The notes below the pieces were generated by a model. The model ran no database searches and was not told the DNA's origin. It saw nothing but the letters and a program-made list of their open reading frames with translations. Both the position numbers and the translations under genes were made by a program. This document shows, in pieces, positions 1-14,200 of a DNA stretch of 64,000 nt. Position 1 is the first letter of the stretch. Every line of letters begins with the position of its first letter. This DNA comes from Bidens hawaiensis. Its lineage: Eukaryota; Streptophyta; Magnoliopsida; Asterales; Asteraceae. The DNA is taken from assembly GCA_021521415.1 (NCBI GenBank), contig JAIQDT010003810.1:124001-188000 (forward strand), read 5' to 3'.

Positions 1-2500
1 ATATTGATACCTTCTTGAACTATTTTACGATGAAAGAAAAGTATAGTATAGATAAGTTAGTTTAATTATTACTTTTTAATTAACTTTATTGTTTATCTTT
101 CTTGAATTAAAAAAAAGTATGAATAAAATAATTAGGAATGAGAAAAATAAGTTTATCCATAAATACCTATTTTGATAAATACTTTATCCCCTAACCCCAG
201 TTTGGTAAAAAACTCAAGCAAACGACCCCTTTTAATGAAGTCACTAACGGACATCTAGGATCTCGTGTAAAGATGGACGATTACGGTATGCATATATATG
301 TTATTTTTGCATGCATGAATTTGGACACGACATTTGTTTATATAAAGTAGAGAATAAAATTTGGCAAATAGTAAGGTATAGAATGAAAGTAGTTAAATAA
401 GAAATTATATATAAAAATATAACCCTAGCCGGCCTTTTGCTACATGAATCATCTATAAAGACAAGAATATGCCCCTCACCACCCATCAAATTTTCTTTTA
501 TAAATGTTCATGCTTTAAATTGAACACTGGACTTAAATAAAAATGGCGAACGATTATTCAGGTCAAGTCAAGTGTGTTTCCTCAATAATTTAAACCTAAC
601 CTACTTTATCTAACAATCATACAATTGTTAAAATTGAAAAACATAATAACCAATAATGATAGGAGATTGATATGTATATAGAACAATATCTTGAAATTTA
701 CGTGTCGTTCTTTACATAATTGTATATTCAGTATTCTCTTTCATTGACACATAATTTTTATTATTTGTCTTGATTGAAATTTTCTTTTGGAATTCTCTTG
801 TAGAATCAAGGTGTGCAAAGTTCCAACGTGATCGAGTGTTCAATCAACGATGAGATCTGTTAATTTTTTAAGACACGTCATCATACATGATATATATATC
901 CTGGTTGGTGAGTAATGTAGTCTCTCTTGGTTATACTATTTTGGGTGAGTGTAATTTGAAATAAAAAGAAAGATGTTAGGTTACATTCATGATTATCTAT
1001 TATAAATGAACACCATAACATCCATAAGTTTTAACCCTTTTTATAATAAATTTTTAAAAGGTCTTTAAGATTTTTTCTAAGTTAAACATGTCAAAAACTT
1101 TGAAAAAGCTTATAAATAATTAGATTCAAAAGTTTTTGTTTAATACCTCATGTAAATTCGAAAGTATGCGTGTAACAAGCTTATACAAAAATACTTTGAT
1201 CCATAAGGGGATTCTCTTAAGATTCATTCTCAATTTGAATGTGTGTAGTGGTTTTAACTTAAAAAGCATGTTAGCGATGTTGGGGACGTTAAAGGGTGAC
1301 ATGCAAGTGAATGGCGCCCTCTTCTACCTTCACCACAGACGATCTAATGCTAAACAAGCACATTAGCATCACAAAGTCATATATACAAAAGTTCTTTAAA
1401 TTGATTGGACACTGTTTTTTAAAGAGTTTACACTTTATCATATGATCTTTCATTATTGCTTTTGTGTATGTCGGTCAACTTATTTGTTATGTCGTTTGAT
1501 ATTTTATTTTTTGGCTTCACTTTTCGTTGGCTTGATTTTATCCCAATTGCGATTCACAATCTCATCGTGCATTGACCATGTTCATCCTATTTCTAAATTT
1601 TTATCGATCTATAATCATGAACTGGATTTATTATAATTTTAATTTATGTATGCAGAAATGAGAAATAAAAACAAATATTTTTAAAGATGGTCTACAACTC
1701 TACATAAAAAGTTTATTTGACAGACCCACAAAAAAAGAGAATCATCCAGCCCAAAAATCCCTGGCCCTTTTTAGTCAGGCCCGTAGGTTGTAATTGGGTT
1801 CAGGTATTCGAATGGAAAGTCCAAAACTCCAAATACGTAGATTAATTATCTTTATATTTATTTTTGTAATATTTGTTAATTTTTATATTTTTAAAACTGA
1901 TTTGAAGTTCATTATCTGAAATATGTTTTTATCCTTCATAAAATACATCTACTAATTTTTTACTATTAAAACAACTTTAATTAAAAAATATTATTTTATG
2001 TTAGTAGTAATAGCCCTTCCAAAATAGATGGGAGTTTTACACTAAGGTGTTTCAAAATTTGCCTATCAAATTCAATTCTAAACTATTTATTTGAAGGGGT
2101 GCATAACTCGGTCCACATTCTTGAAACCGATAAATCCAACCGCACAAGACTGAAACCGACAAATTCAATCGTCGATCACTTATCGTTTGGTTTATGATAG
2201 AAGTACTATAAACAGTGAAATAATATAAACACCATTATCTTACTAATTCTAAAACAATTCAGAAAGTAGTACAATAAAGAAATGAAAATACAAACAAACA
2301 AACAAATACTTTATCCTAACCCTTACATAAACTACATTAGCACTCCAATTGTTTCACTTATAAACCCTTATTTAAACAATATCTTCATAGTCTTATTATG
2401 CATATATGGGTTATTTACGAATTATTTGAGTCAACTCATTATACTTACCCGACCTGATCTGACTCGTTTCGAATCTCCTTAAAATTCATTTGACAACACA
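1..2500. other. AT-rich intergenic region, no gene recognised
   Basis: No open frame resembles a known protein. Short ORFs of 60-76 codons occur but have no recognisable domain and an amino-acid content typical of AT-rich noncoding DNA. A stretch near 2090-2170 with repeated aaccgac/aaattcaatc words resembles degraded hAT-type MITE sequence, but no boundaries can be drawn. The right edge is the 3' flank of the RanGAP1-like gene, whose stop codon is at 2505-2507. Confidence 0.6.
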
Positions 2501-2504
2501 AACC

Positions 2505-5500
2505 TTAATCTTTTCGCTTCATTTCAAGATCCTTAAGCTTCGACTGAAGCTCATCAAGCTCGTGACCACGGGGATCGTTCTGATCAAGTGGTCCAAGCAT
2601 ACGAGGAAAATCCTTAAAGATCCCTTTAACAACCTCAACACTATCATAAGACAAAAAGTTACCATTAATATTTAACAACCTAAACCCCGGTTTACCCACA
2701 ACCGCTTTAGCCAATGCCACGGCGCCACCTGTCTCAACCCCATTGGCGCTCAAATCAACCACACACAACTCCCCAAATCCGTCTCCAAGTGCATTAGCAA
2801 TCATCATTGCACCCGCGTCTTTTAATTCACTTTCAGATAAGTTTATCCGCGTTAGAGAATGTTTGTTTGAGATTAAACAATCGGCTAAAGCTTTGGCTGC
2901 GGCTTCTAAGTAATGTTGTTTCCCGCCATTTCAATTATTTCAAGCATAGAATCGGTTTGTTTTAGGGCGTTTGCAAGGGCTATGGTTCCCTCGTTTTCTA
3001 AATTTAAGTAACTTAGGTAGATTTTGGTTAGGTTTGTGTGGCGCGTTTGACTTAACGTGACGCCTGGTTTTGGTCCGAACATGTTGTCACGTAAGTCGAG
3101 TTTTTTCAAAAGGGTGCATGTGTTAAGTGCTTCGGCTAGTGCAACACCCCCTACTGACCCAATCCTTGATGAGGAACACCTGAAATTAACAGATAAAATT
3201 TGTTATATGTTTAGAACATTTTTAAAGGGTTAATATCATAGAAAACAAAACAATGTTCTTTCTTATTTTAGTGAAAAAGTCTCCTAACCCAGTTTTCGTC
3301 TATTAAAGTCGCTAAACATGCAAATTAAAAACACGACAAAGTACTTTTTTAAGGGTGCTTGTGTTAGATACTTTTTCGTGTTTTTAAGAAAGTATGTTGG
3401 GTTTTTATATTATTATTATTACATTAACCTCTTTGTTTAAAGATCTTTTATAACAAACCAAAAATTAAATAAAATGAGAAGTAAGGAAACGGAATATGGA
3501 AAATTCCATCCCACATTGGTGGAGGAAAGGAAAGGAGAGACTTCCACCTTAGTATAAATAGGAGTGTAAGTATCTTGTCCCACATCGCTAGATTATAAAA
3601 CTAGAGAGCTCTTTATAAGAAAGGAAATTTCTATGTTAATGTTCTTATAAGACATATCACATCCAGTGGTCCTAGCGGAGGGTGCGAAGCACCCGAACGC
3701 GCACGGGCGAAGTGCGATGGGCGCAATGTGGCGCTTTGATGGCGCACTTTGCACTTCGCAAAGAAAAATAAAATAAAATAAAATCCTTCCATCGCGATAC
3801 GCGACAGGTTCAGATTACCCATCGCGTACCGCGACGTGGAGGTTACGCAGAGGACACGCAGCGTGCCACGTCGCAGGCCTAGGGCTGACTCATCATAGCT
3901 ACATACTTCTTCGCGATACGCGATGGCTTTCTATTAATGGCCATCGCGGTCCGAAACTTGCTATAGATAGAAAGGTGACGGGACATTCAGAATTCGCTCA
4001 AATCTCTTTTCTCTCTGAATACACACACATATAAGTATAAGATAACGATACCCGAGTGTCGTAATGATATCCGATCGAAAGAGATATACACGAATCCGAA
4101 GCTCTCCCTGTTAAGGTATGACATTGTGTCATCGTGTAAAGTTTCTACTCTCGTGATTATCGTTATGATTATTGGTTTTATACTAATCTAGAGATACTAC
4201 ATTGTGTTTATCCTAGGTGCTTAATACCAGGAGGTGTTCTTTAATATATAAACTTGCAAGGTGAGACATTCGAATTTTTATACCACTCACATTTACGTGA
4301 GACAACTATTTTTCCGCCATTGTCATGAGGATTTCAAAACTTATAAAACTCATCGCAAATGGTCTAAATGTTTTCAAATATATTTTTAAAGTATTTTAAA
4401 TACATTACAGTGATTAAGTATCTGCAGATTTACGGGATGGTTACTACTGGTATTGTGGGGTTTTGTATACAAGGCTTGCCTACTAGGCTATTACACGTTA
4501 CTTATTGGACAAGTGTTAGCCAATAAGTAATATGACCACAGTCATAGATACGGTCGAGTGACAAGTACCTTTCGGTAATTTGTAAGCAGGCAGATGTAAA
4601 AACATCTTAATGCTGTAACTGTAAAAATGTGTCATTTACAAATGAATGTATTCACCAGTATTTCTTGCTGATCAAATATTTTAAACATGTTTCAGGTGAC
4701 TTGTTAGAGACAAATGAATGATGCCTGCGGGCTTCCAGCTTAAATAAGTGGCTTGTCACCAGAATAAAGAAAGTGTTTTGTAAATTAGGGTTTAACCCTA
4801 TAAAACTTATGTTTGTATAAAAAGGGATTAAATTTTCGATTTATCATAATAATAATCATGGTGTTTTTATAACTATGATCATTTTTCCTAACTACGGTTC
4901 TGATGAAATTTTCCGCTGCAAAATAATTTAATAAATACCGATACCACCAATCAATGTTCACGGCTTCCCTCCCGGGGTATAGGGGTCGGGGGCTGTGACA
5001 TCTTTTGGATATCGCGTTATGAATTCTAAAACAAGTTAAAGTTTTACCCGAAACCCTCTAGATTAGGATTTTTAAAAAGAATTAACATATCGCCTTAAAG
5101 AAAATGAAAATTTTACCTGAAATCCTCTAGATTTGGAGACCCTTTAACGAGTTGCGCAATAGCAACCGCGCCTTCATCTCCTGTCATGTTATGATGAAAA
5201 TGAAGAATCTTAAGTTTACTAGTCGAAGGAATCAACTCGCATACCGCCTTCGCAGCCTCTTGCGATATTCCCGCATTCATAAAATACAACTCAACAAGAC
5301 TCCCTTTAGAATTCAAAAGCCCCCTAATGCCCTAACCCCCTTTTCACCCAAAGCATTATTAGACAAATTTAAATAACTCAAATTACTACCCTCAAGTGCT
5401 GTTGAAAACATCTTCATAACCTGAACCGCCTCTGGCTCGGGCCGCCTCGAAACAATATCCGATAAGTCAACCTCGGTCAACTGGTCTTTGACCATTGACA

Positions 5501-5993
5501 AAACCGATGCAGCCACATGGGCTGCAGGGAGCCCGAAACTTCTGTTACTAAAACGGATTTTAGTAAACTTGTTTTCGGGCTCTTTTAATGGTTTTAGCAA
5601 CTCTTTAGCTTCTTCGGCATCTATGAAGGCCTGACGGCCTCCAGAGATGTCTAACACGTGTTCGTTGTCAAATGTGGTCAGCTCTGTTATTGTGTCTCGG
5701 TCTTCTTTATGTTTGGGCCCGGCTTTGATGAATTCGACCATGAGTTTGCTGGATTCTTTGGCATAGACTTGAATCGCTGACCCGCCATCGGTATCTGGCT
5801 CTTTTTCAAATTGTTGGGTTGCGGCTGCAAATGCGGCGGATTCGATTTGTTTAGCATCATCTTCTGCTTCTTCTTTGCTTAAAAGCCCGTATTTTCTTGT
5901 TAATATGGATGGTGTTGTGAGGTTTCTTACAATGCGGTCCACGAGTATTTGCCTCTTGCTGTGGCCCGGGGGGCAGAGCTTAACCGAATCCAT
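2505..5993 (-). CDS. RanGAP1-like Ran GTPase-activating protein, two frameshifts
   Basis: Plant RanGAPs stimulate GTP hydrolysis by Ran and are anchored at the nuclear envelope through an N-terminal WPP domain. Two coding exons read 5993-5117 and 3179-2505, with a GT-AG intron between them that splits an Arg codon. The chosen ATG at 5993 lies just inside an exon whose acceptor is at 6011-6012; the frame is open further upstream but without an ATG. Residues 1-105 form the WPP domain (KRQILVDRIVRNLTTPSIL, YAKESSKLM), followed by LRRs (RFSNRSFG, LSYLNLSNNALGEKGVRA, NNMTGDEGA, LKKLDLRDNMFG) and LLNINGNF near the C-terminus. Summed exon length is 1552 nt; correcting two 1-nt deficits gives 518 codons, close to the usual RanGAP length of about 535 aa. 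The frame breaks at 5320-5324 (a C5 run, G5 on the coding strand) and near 2906-2910. The diagnostic Trp of WPP is Cys here (codon 5973-5975), and the acidic tail is nearly absent. It may be a decaying paralogue, or a live gene with assembly errors. Confidence 0.85.
3180..5116 (-). other. coding intron of the RanGAP1-like gene
   Basis: The donor GTAAAA follows the codon fragment ..TTCAG at 5117. The acceptor TTTCAG ends at 3180, and the joined sequence reads EDFR-CSSSRIGS in frame as in other RanGAPs. At about 1.9 kb the intron is long, mainly because of the insert described for 3480-5000. Confidence 0.75.
3480..5000 (+). mobile_element. GC-rich LTR-like insert in RanGAP1-like intron
   Basis: The segment differs from its AT-rich surroundings. 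It has a GC-rich block at 3660-3960 with repeats of the palindromic word TCGCGATACGCGA and of gcgcacttt/gcacttcgca. A TATA-like ctatagatag follows near 3961, then a CT-rich leader. The right end (4961-5000) is a C/G-rich block finishing ...GGGGCTGTGACA, which begins TGTCACAGCCCC in reverse complement. This resembles a solo LTR or non-autonomous LTR element. No coding sequence is seen. I could not find a matching left terminus or target-site duplication, so the left boundary is approximate. Confidence 0.45.
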
Positions 5994-6010
5994 GTCTGTA
6001 TTAAACAATC

Positions 6011-7440
6011 CTGCAAATACAAGTTTTGAAAGATCATGTTTTAGTGGTGAGTTTAAGTTTTAAGCATCACTTTAGCTAGTTTGTGCATGAAACCGAAATA
6101 ATTGAATCGTAACTTAAATAACTTAAGTAACTGAACCTAAAACTGACGATTTGGTTTAATGTTTTTTTAAACACTGAATATTAGGTTCGGTTTGGTTTTG
6201 CATGTACCAAAAACCGAAAAACTAAATCGAATGCGTGAAAGCTGAATTGACATAACGAACCGAACCCGTATAAACTGAAAAAACTGAACCTAACCCAACA
6301 CAAACTGACGACTTGGTTTTATGTTTTTTCAAAATCGAAAATTTGGTTCATTTTGGTTTTGCTTGTACCAAACAGCCTAAAAAACTGAACTGAACCTGCA
6401 AAAACGAACCAACTTTTATAACCAAACCAAACGCGTATAAACCGAAAAAACCGATTTTTGTCATTGAGTTTGTGAATTACAATTTTTATTTTTGAATGCT
6501 ACTTATTTAGGTATTTTCACCAAATTATAAAAATATTGGAAAAAGTTATAAGCTTGTTTGTTATCGGGAATGTTTGTGAGTGTATAAGCCAAAAACTTAC
6601 AATATTGTAACTTATTGACTTACGTGGAAAAGTCATAAGGAAGTAAAATTAAGGCCACCTTATAAGAGATTCATAAAATAATAATAAGACAATTTTAGTG
6701 AATCAATTTTGTTCGGCCATAGAATTTTAAGCCCAATCTGAACACATTGCGATGCGACAAACAAAAACCAAACGGTTTATTAAAAAGCTAAAAACCAAAT
6801 ATTTGGTTTTTGGTCGGGTTTGAGTCCAAAACGGCATAACCGAACCCATGCACACCTAGATCTTCAAATGGACCGACAGGAGCATATTCAATGTTCATGT
6901 CTGTTCGCTTAATTTTAACCAAACAAACGATCAACACAATAGTTAAACGAACAAGACATGTGCTCTGTGCTCATATAAACGAACTTCCTATCGAACACTT
7001 CACTAGAAAGTTGGCCTACGCACTAATATCACTATATTGTCATTAAATTGTTTAGCTCTTGCAAAAAAGTAAACTGTTAAATTCAATCAATTTCAAACCA
7101 AGGAACATGAATACAAGGCCAGACAGTCAATCAATATGAAATAATATTCCAATTTGAAATTAAATAAACTCAACATTACAAGATCGTTGCGTTTATATGA
7201 AATCCGGGAAGATAATAATAATAAAAATAATAATGTGAGAATAATGAGGTAGACGAAGATCTAAATCCCAACGTCAATGTACGAACACGATTAACACACA
7301 AATGATTTGATAGATGCGATTTCAATAGTGAAAACGTAGAATCGTAAATCGAAAGAACGTATATCGTACCTGTGTTGACGTTGACGGAGAATAACCGCCG
7401 GTGAATGAACGTCCGGTGGTCGGTTATCTACTTTTTTTTC
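6011..7440 (-). other. 5' UTR intron and leader exon of RanGAP1-like gene
   Basis: On the minus strand ..GTCAACACAG|GTACGATA gives a good donor at 7370/7369, and ..TTTGCAG|GATTG gives an acceptor at 6011/6010, 17 nt upstream of the ATG. This implies a leader exon of roughly 70 nt (about 7370-7440) and a 1.36-kb leader intron. Leader introns are common in plant housekeeping genes. The transcription start is inferred, not seen. Confidence 0.5.
6075..6862. mobile_element. hAT-like MITE in the 5' UTR intron
   Basis: The segment consists of repeated aaccgaac/aaaactgaa words, typical of plant MITEs with a ggttcgg core. The left end reads CTAGTTTGTGCATGAAACCG. The reverse complement of the right end reads CTAGGTGTGCATGGGTTCGG, giving imperfect terminal inverted repeats. 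No coding sequence and no clear 8-bp duplication were found. Confidence 0.45.
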
Positions 7441-7584
7441 GTGACGGTTATGGACGTGAGAGTATGAGATTGTTTGGAAACGTTAATTTGCATGTAATAA
7501 TGTATATGAAAATATATTGCAATGTTTAATTTTATTTTATAATAATATGAAAATATTTCTTTTGAACATTTGTGAGTTAGTCCA

Positions 7585-8050
7585 AGAGTTTGCCAAGTAA
7601 CAAGGTTAATCTAGTGGCGTGGAGGGCGGAACTAGATCGTCTTCCAACTCGGGTGGCTCAAAATATTGCTGCCCCTCGGTCTCGTTTGCTCTTTGTGAGG
7701 ATTTTGAAGAAACAATGGAACATATTTTTGTTTCGTGCGGGCCAGCCCAAGATGTATGGCATGTTATTTTGTGTTGGTGGAGAGTTTCCGCCATTCAGGA
7801 TCTTCTTAAGTTGTATAATTTCTATATGCTTTCAAGGAAAAATCAAAAAGGCCAAGGCGTTTTATCAAATAACATTGGTTAGTATTTGGATTTCGTGTAA
7901 GGCTAACATGGTGGTTCACGAGAGGGTGGTATGGTAATTAGGCTAATTGATGTGGTGGAAGAGATGAAGGCGGTGAGCTTTCTTTGGGTTCATAATAGAT
8001 AAAACTCAAGCAAGTATAACATAGGCAAACTAGAGAGATTTTAATATCTA
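7585..8050 (+). pseudogene. LINE reverse transcriptase C-terminal remnant
   Basis: Pieces of the zinc-binding C-terminal region of a plant L1-type LINE polyprotein are readable in shifting frames: PSNKVNLVAWRAELDRLPTR at about 7591, then CEDFEETMEHIFVSCGPAQD at about 7701, then IRLIDVVEEMKAVSFLWVHN at about 7936. Cys and His residues of the zf-RVT motif are present. Frameshifts and internal deletions separate the pieces, and no upstream reverse transcriptase domain is present. It is a dead 3' fragment, as 5'-truncated LINEs usually are. Confidence 0.75.
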
Positions 8051-8436
8051 AGGGGTGTTTGTATGGGGTTGGGTTCGTTTCCTTTGCCTTGGTCTATTTG
8101 GGCGTATAGTTTGACTTGGCTAGACATTGGCTACAAGTGGATTGAAATATGTTGGCCATAAAACAAAAATTACAAGTTTTGGTTTTTAGAGTGAAGCATC
8201 ATTTTCTTTTGGCATGGAGTGTTAAGTCATATGACTTTTAAGTGAGCGTATTTTGGTTCTTGTGTGTCATTTATTGGTTAATATCTGTTTAGATATATTT
8301 TAACTTCTCATTTATTACCTAAATACGTCAGTTAGACCGAATTCTCTATTTAGTATTTCTCTTTGGCAACGTCTTTCTTTTGAAGAGTTTGTATAATGTA
8401 CACAATGTAACTTTCTTATGAACTCTTACTCTTAGA

Positions 8437-8718
8437 CTAAGGGTAATGGGGCTTGGTTGAGCCCCAAGTGATCCACTCAAAACCCGACACGTAGGTGATG
8501 ACATGGCTGGATCAAGCCCCAAAGGGTGTAGTGGGGCTTGATTGATCCACCCCCAAGTATTTAATCCACCCCATGCTCAAAGGCTTGTTCAAGCCCCGTG
8601 GTCCGGACCACTTGGGCCGTCCGCGCCCCGGTTCACTTGTGTGGTGTAGTGGTGTGTGCGAGCCACCTAGGCAGCCACCTGGATCACGCCCCCACCCCCA
8701 CTGCCCTTGCCCTTAGAA
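8437..8718. mobile_element. short MITE, PIF/Harbinger-like termini
   Basis: The left end taaGGGTAATGGGGCTTGG and the reverse complement of the right end taaGGGCAAGGGCAGTGGGG form imperfect inverted repeats bordered by TAA/TTA, the target preference of PIF/Harbinger elements. The interior is GC-rich and noncoding, with repeated caagcccc words. Its termini are related in style to the elements at 23726-26232. Confidence 0.5.
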
Positions 8719-9119
8719 TATGAATGTTTTGAGTTATTTAGGTTATCCAACATCTGACTTGCAATTTAACTTCTATCAAGTAATATTGGAATCTCTTTCA
8801 ACGTAGCTTCTTTCTTTTCTGTTGAAACAATAAAATTACCTGTAATTTATGAGTTGTAAAACCAATGGCCTCGTAGTTACATCCAATAGGCTTATAACAA
8901 CAAAGAGGAAATTTGACAAAGATAAAACATAGAATTTCTATTCATTGAGATAAATATCAAATAGAATACTAGTATTTATAGAGATTAAAATTAATACAAA
9001 TATAATAATTTATGTATAGTCCTTATAAATTGTAAAAATAAAATTTATGCAATTGAATATTTAAATTATTTAAAATAAATAATATTGATACTCTCTATCA
9101 ATTCATCATACAGAAGTGC

Positions 9120-9324
9120 ACTGCAGGCAGGCCCCCAATTGTCTTCCGGGCCTAAAATCTGGCCCAGCCCATCTATGAACAAAGATACCTTTAACCATAT
9201 AACCCACAATTATCCAGCTTCAGCTAGGGTTTGGTTTCACGGAGCTGTGATATATTTTGGGCATTTTGCAGCAGCAGCCGCTTGAAGAACAAACTGAAAT
9301 CAAATCGCAGCAGCAGCAGCAGCC
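9120..9324 (+). promoter_or_regulatory. S18 promoter and leader: site II and telo-box motifs
   Basis: The run gggcctaaaatctggcccag (from about 9149) and the following agccca contain TGGGCY site II elements in reverse orientation, and TGGGCA occurs near 9258. A telo-box-like ctagggttt lies near 9223. Site II plus telo-box is the known promoter signature of plant ribosomal protein genes. A (CAG)n leader repeat immediately precedes the ATG. The start of transcription is not determined. Confidence 0.6.
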
Positions 9325-11283
<1,959 letters not shown>

Positions 11284-14200
11284 GATGTTTTGGTTCTTTT
11301 TTAAAAGCGGGGTATCTGTTTTGTTATGTTTGTACTTGCTTTTGGTGTTGATGTAGGGTGGTTTAATTATGAGAAATTGCATATTTTCGGATTATTATAT
11401 TATAAGTTTTGTGCTTGTTGAGAATTCTGTTTTATGATATTTTGGTTTTGGTTTATAGTAACGTGAATTTAGTTACGCCTGTTGAAAATTCTGTTTTATG
11501 GAACACATGTTAAGTATTCTTATTGAAGCAACGTTCATGTATTTGCATTGGGTTAAATTTTTTTTTTATAAAGTGACGTTCATGGTTTATCATAATTGTA
11601 TTTTTTTTCCTTATCATACAAAAAATATTAAATTTTACAGGATTTGTTTTGATATCATTGTCGTGGCTTTTATGCGGACTTTAGAACTGAGAAAAGTGAG
11701 TAAAAAATGCAATCTATTTTAAAGATTTGACAGTCGTAAACTACACATAGAAGTAGCAAAATAACTTTAGACGAGAAACCATAAAGCCTCAAATACTAGT
11801 GACAGATACGAGTATTGAATCTAGCTCGATGACACATATAGATGTTAGTCGTTTGATTACCCCAAACACTTTACGCTAAACGGATAAAACCATGTTAATG
11901 TTACAAATGTGGTTGAGTTTACGCTCGGGTTTCATGGTACTATACATTTCAACATGCAATTTTTAACCACATAAGATTTTAAATTGGTATATACCTTGTA
12001 GTCATATGTCTCATTGGGTAATGAGTATTGAGTATCAGATAGGATGGAACCGGATATAAGACGTGATTTTAGAAACAAGTGTAGATTAGATTTATTTAAA
12101 CCACCTGGCCCATTTTCATCTCTTAACCATGCATAAGGTGTTGAATATGTATAAAGTATTGTACCAAACAAATTTGGTGTAGTAGATAGAAACCAAAAAC
12201 AATATTTTAAGGTATAACCGAACATTGAGCTCAATATATGTGGTTAACCGAAATTGGAACGTCAAGATCAACTAGTGGAAAAAAAAACTCGATTTAAAAC
12301 TAGACCAATACTTAGTCTAGACAAGCTCACTGATTTGACCCCTACGGATATTTAAAATTCGACCACGAAATCAGACCAATAAACAATTTAAACAAGTAAT
12401 TGCAATCATGAACTAAGCATTTGTGCGAAGTTACCAGACGTCAAACTATATCTATTTCAACTTTAAAACGTCTATATCAACTTTGTCATCACTTTGGGCG
12501 TACGTTTTCAAAACTTAGCGTGACATTTGAAGTGAAATAATAATCATTTTTATCAAAGTTGAACCATATGACAACTACCCTTATTTTAAATATTTCTCCA
12601 AATTAAATATATAAAATGTTGTAGAAAATCCATTTGAGATATTGAAACACAATTATTTCTCCATGTTCTTCACCTTATCAATGATGAGAACTAGACGCAA
12701 CAAAAGTATACCATGGCTCACGGACACAAACCCAAACCAACTACATAACTTAGGACCACCATGCTAGAAAAACAATAATTTCATATCAACCAACCTAATC
12801 ATAAAGTAAAGACTCAAATGAACCTAGTGAGGGTAAAATGGTTGGGTCGGGTAACAAATCAAAACAAGTTATTTTGTGATACATTAGATGTGTCATGTTG
12901 GTCCAACTCATCAAATAATTGGTGCAACAATGGTGATTGAAGGAGGCTGTAATCCTAAACCCTTATATGTTTAGCCAATGCTCAACGTGAGGTAGTACGA
13001 CTACTCTAGACGCATAGGCTGAGGTGTCAGCGTGTCGCCTAATTTCAATGCTAACAGGGATGACAATGAAACAAGTATAAGAGTATTGGCAATCTTAGTC
13101 TCACTCTCGATTGTAAAACCATATCCATGCCAGTCCCAATACGGTATCATGCATAATCCATAACTATCAGGTATAACAGTTAGTTTGTTTAAATTCCCTA
13201 GTGGGATTTCAAGTATATTTTTTTCCTTATCATTCTTATTTATTTACAACTTTATCTTTATTACAATTAAACAAATTATAATATGATAAATTACATACAT
13301 ATCGACATTACCATAAGATGTTTGAAGATATGAAAATTTGATAATGATATAAATTCCAAACGATAAGTTCATATATATCGTACAAACTATATATTATGTC
13401 ACAAAATACACATCTAAAAGAAAAGTTGGTTTTCACATAATGAATCACTAGATTGAAACATAATTATACAAGGTTACATGGAAATAAAAAAAATAAAAAA
13501 TTAAAATATCAAGCATATGGTTCGGGTAATCGCGGTGCTAAATTTGCAATTTGACCATGTTAAATGCAACTTATACAATCTTTTTAAATGTGTTGGATCG
13601 TTTATACTTTATACCAAAACCAACATCCAAGTACCCTAGTTGTTGCTACAAGTTATAACAAGACCTGGCCACATGCACAGAAAGAAAAAAGTAAATTATT
13701 AAAGTCCATGTTTCACAATTTCAGGCCATATATGAGTCCAATTTCTATGGTGGTAGCAAACAATTCAGTACAATCGGGAATCTTGTTTTTGGGACTAAAA
13801 GTAGTTGAAACTTTTTACGAAGGTAAGAGTACCAAGAAACCTAAAGGAACCCATACCTCCATGTGCAAGCCTGATAAGAGCATAAAAGCTGGGAAGTTGT
13901 TGCCAACGGTACCAGAAATGTATTAACCGGTATTATCCTCTTTGTTATAAGGAGTTTACGGATTTATTTTAAGTTGTCTGAGCGGAAACTTCTTACGAAG
14001 TTGTCTATTATGGATCACTCCCAGTCAAGCAAGCTAAAATGTGGAGTTCTGCTCTCATCTGGAAACTGATGTTGCCAAAACGTGTTGGTGATATTTGAAG
14101 TGAGACATTTCTTATGGTCCAATACTTCTTCTATTGACCGAACAAAACAAAACCGTGAGAAATTTACCCGCACCATAAACATAACTTATACGGAGTAATA

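Noticed and set aside
3410..3460. TSD for the intron insert using the gatcttt words
   Set aside because: The word near 3440 resembles the right flank tctttt, but it is not followed by a TG terminus, so I did not fix the left boundary there.
5152..5376. Plus-strand ORF across RanGAP1-like exon 1
   Set aside because: Shadow of the LRR coding sequence on the other strand.
11932..12234. 100-codon minus-strand ORF
   Set aside because: Not recognisable and not extendable by splicing. Its composition is plausible for chance.
13588..13926. 112-codon ORF in the 11-20 kb gap
   Set aside because: No recognisable motif, no promoter or splice context, and an isolated ORF in AT-rich DNA. Too weak to call a gene without a protein search.
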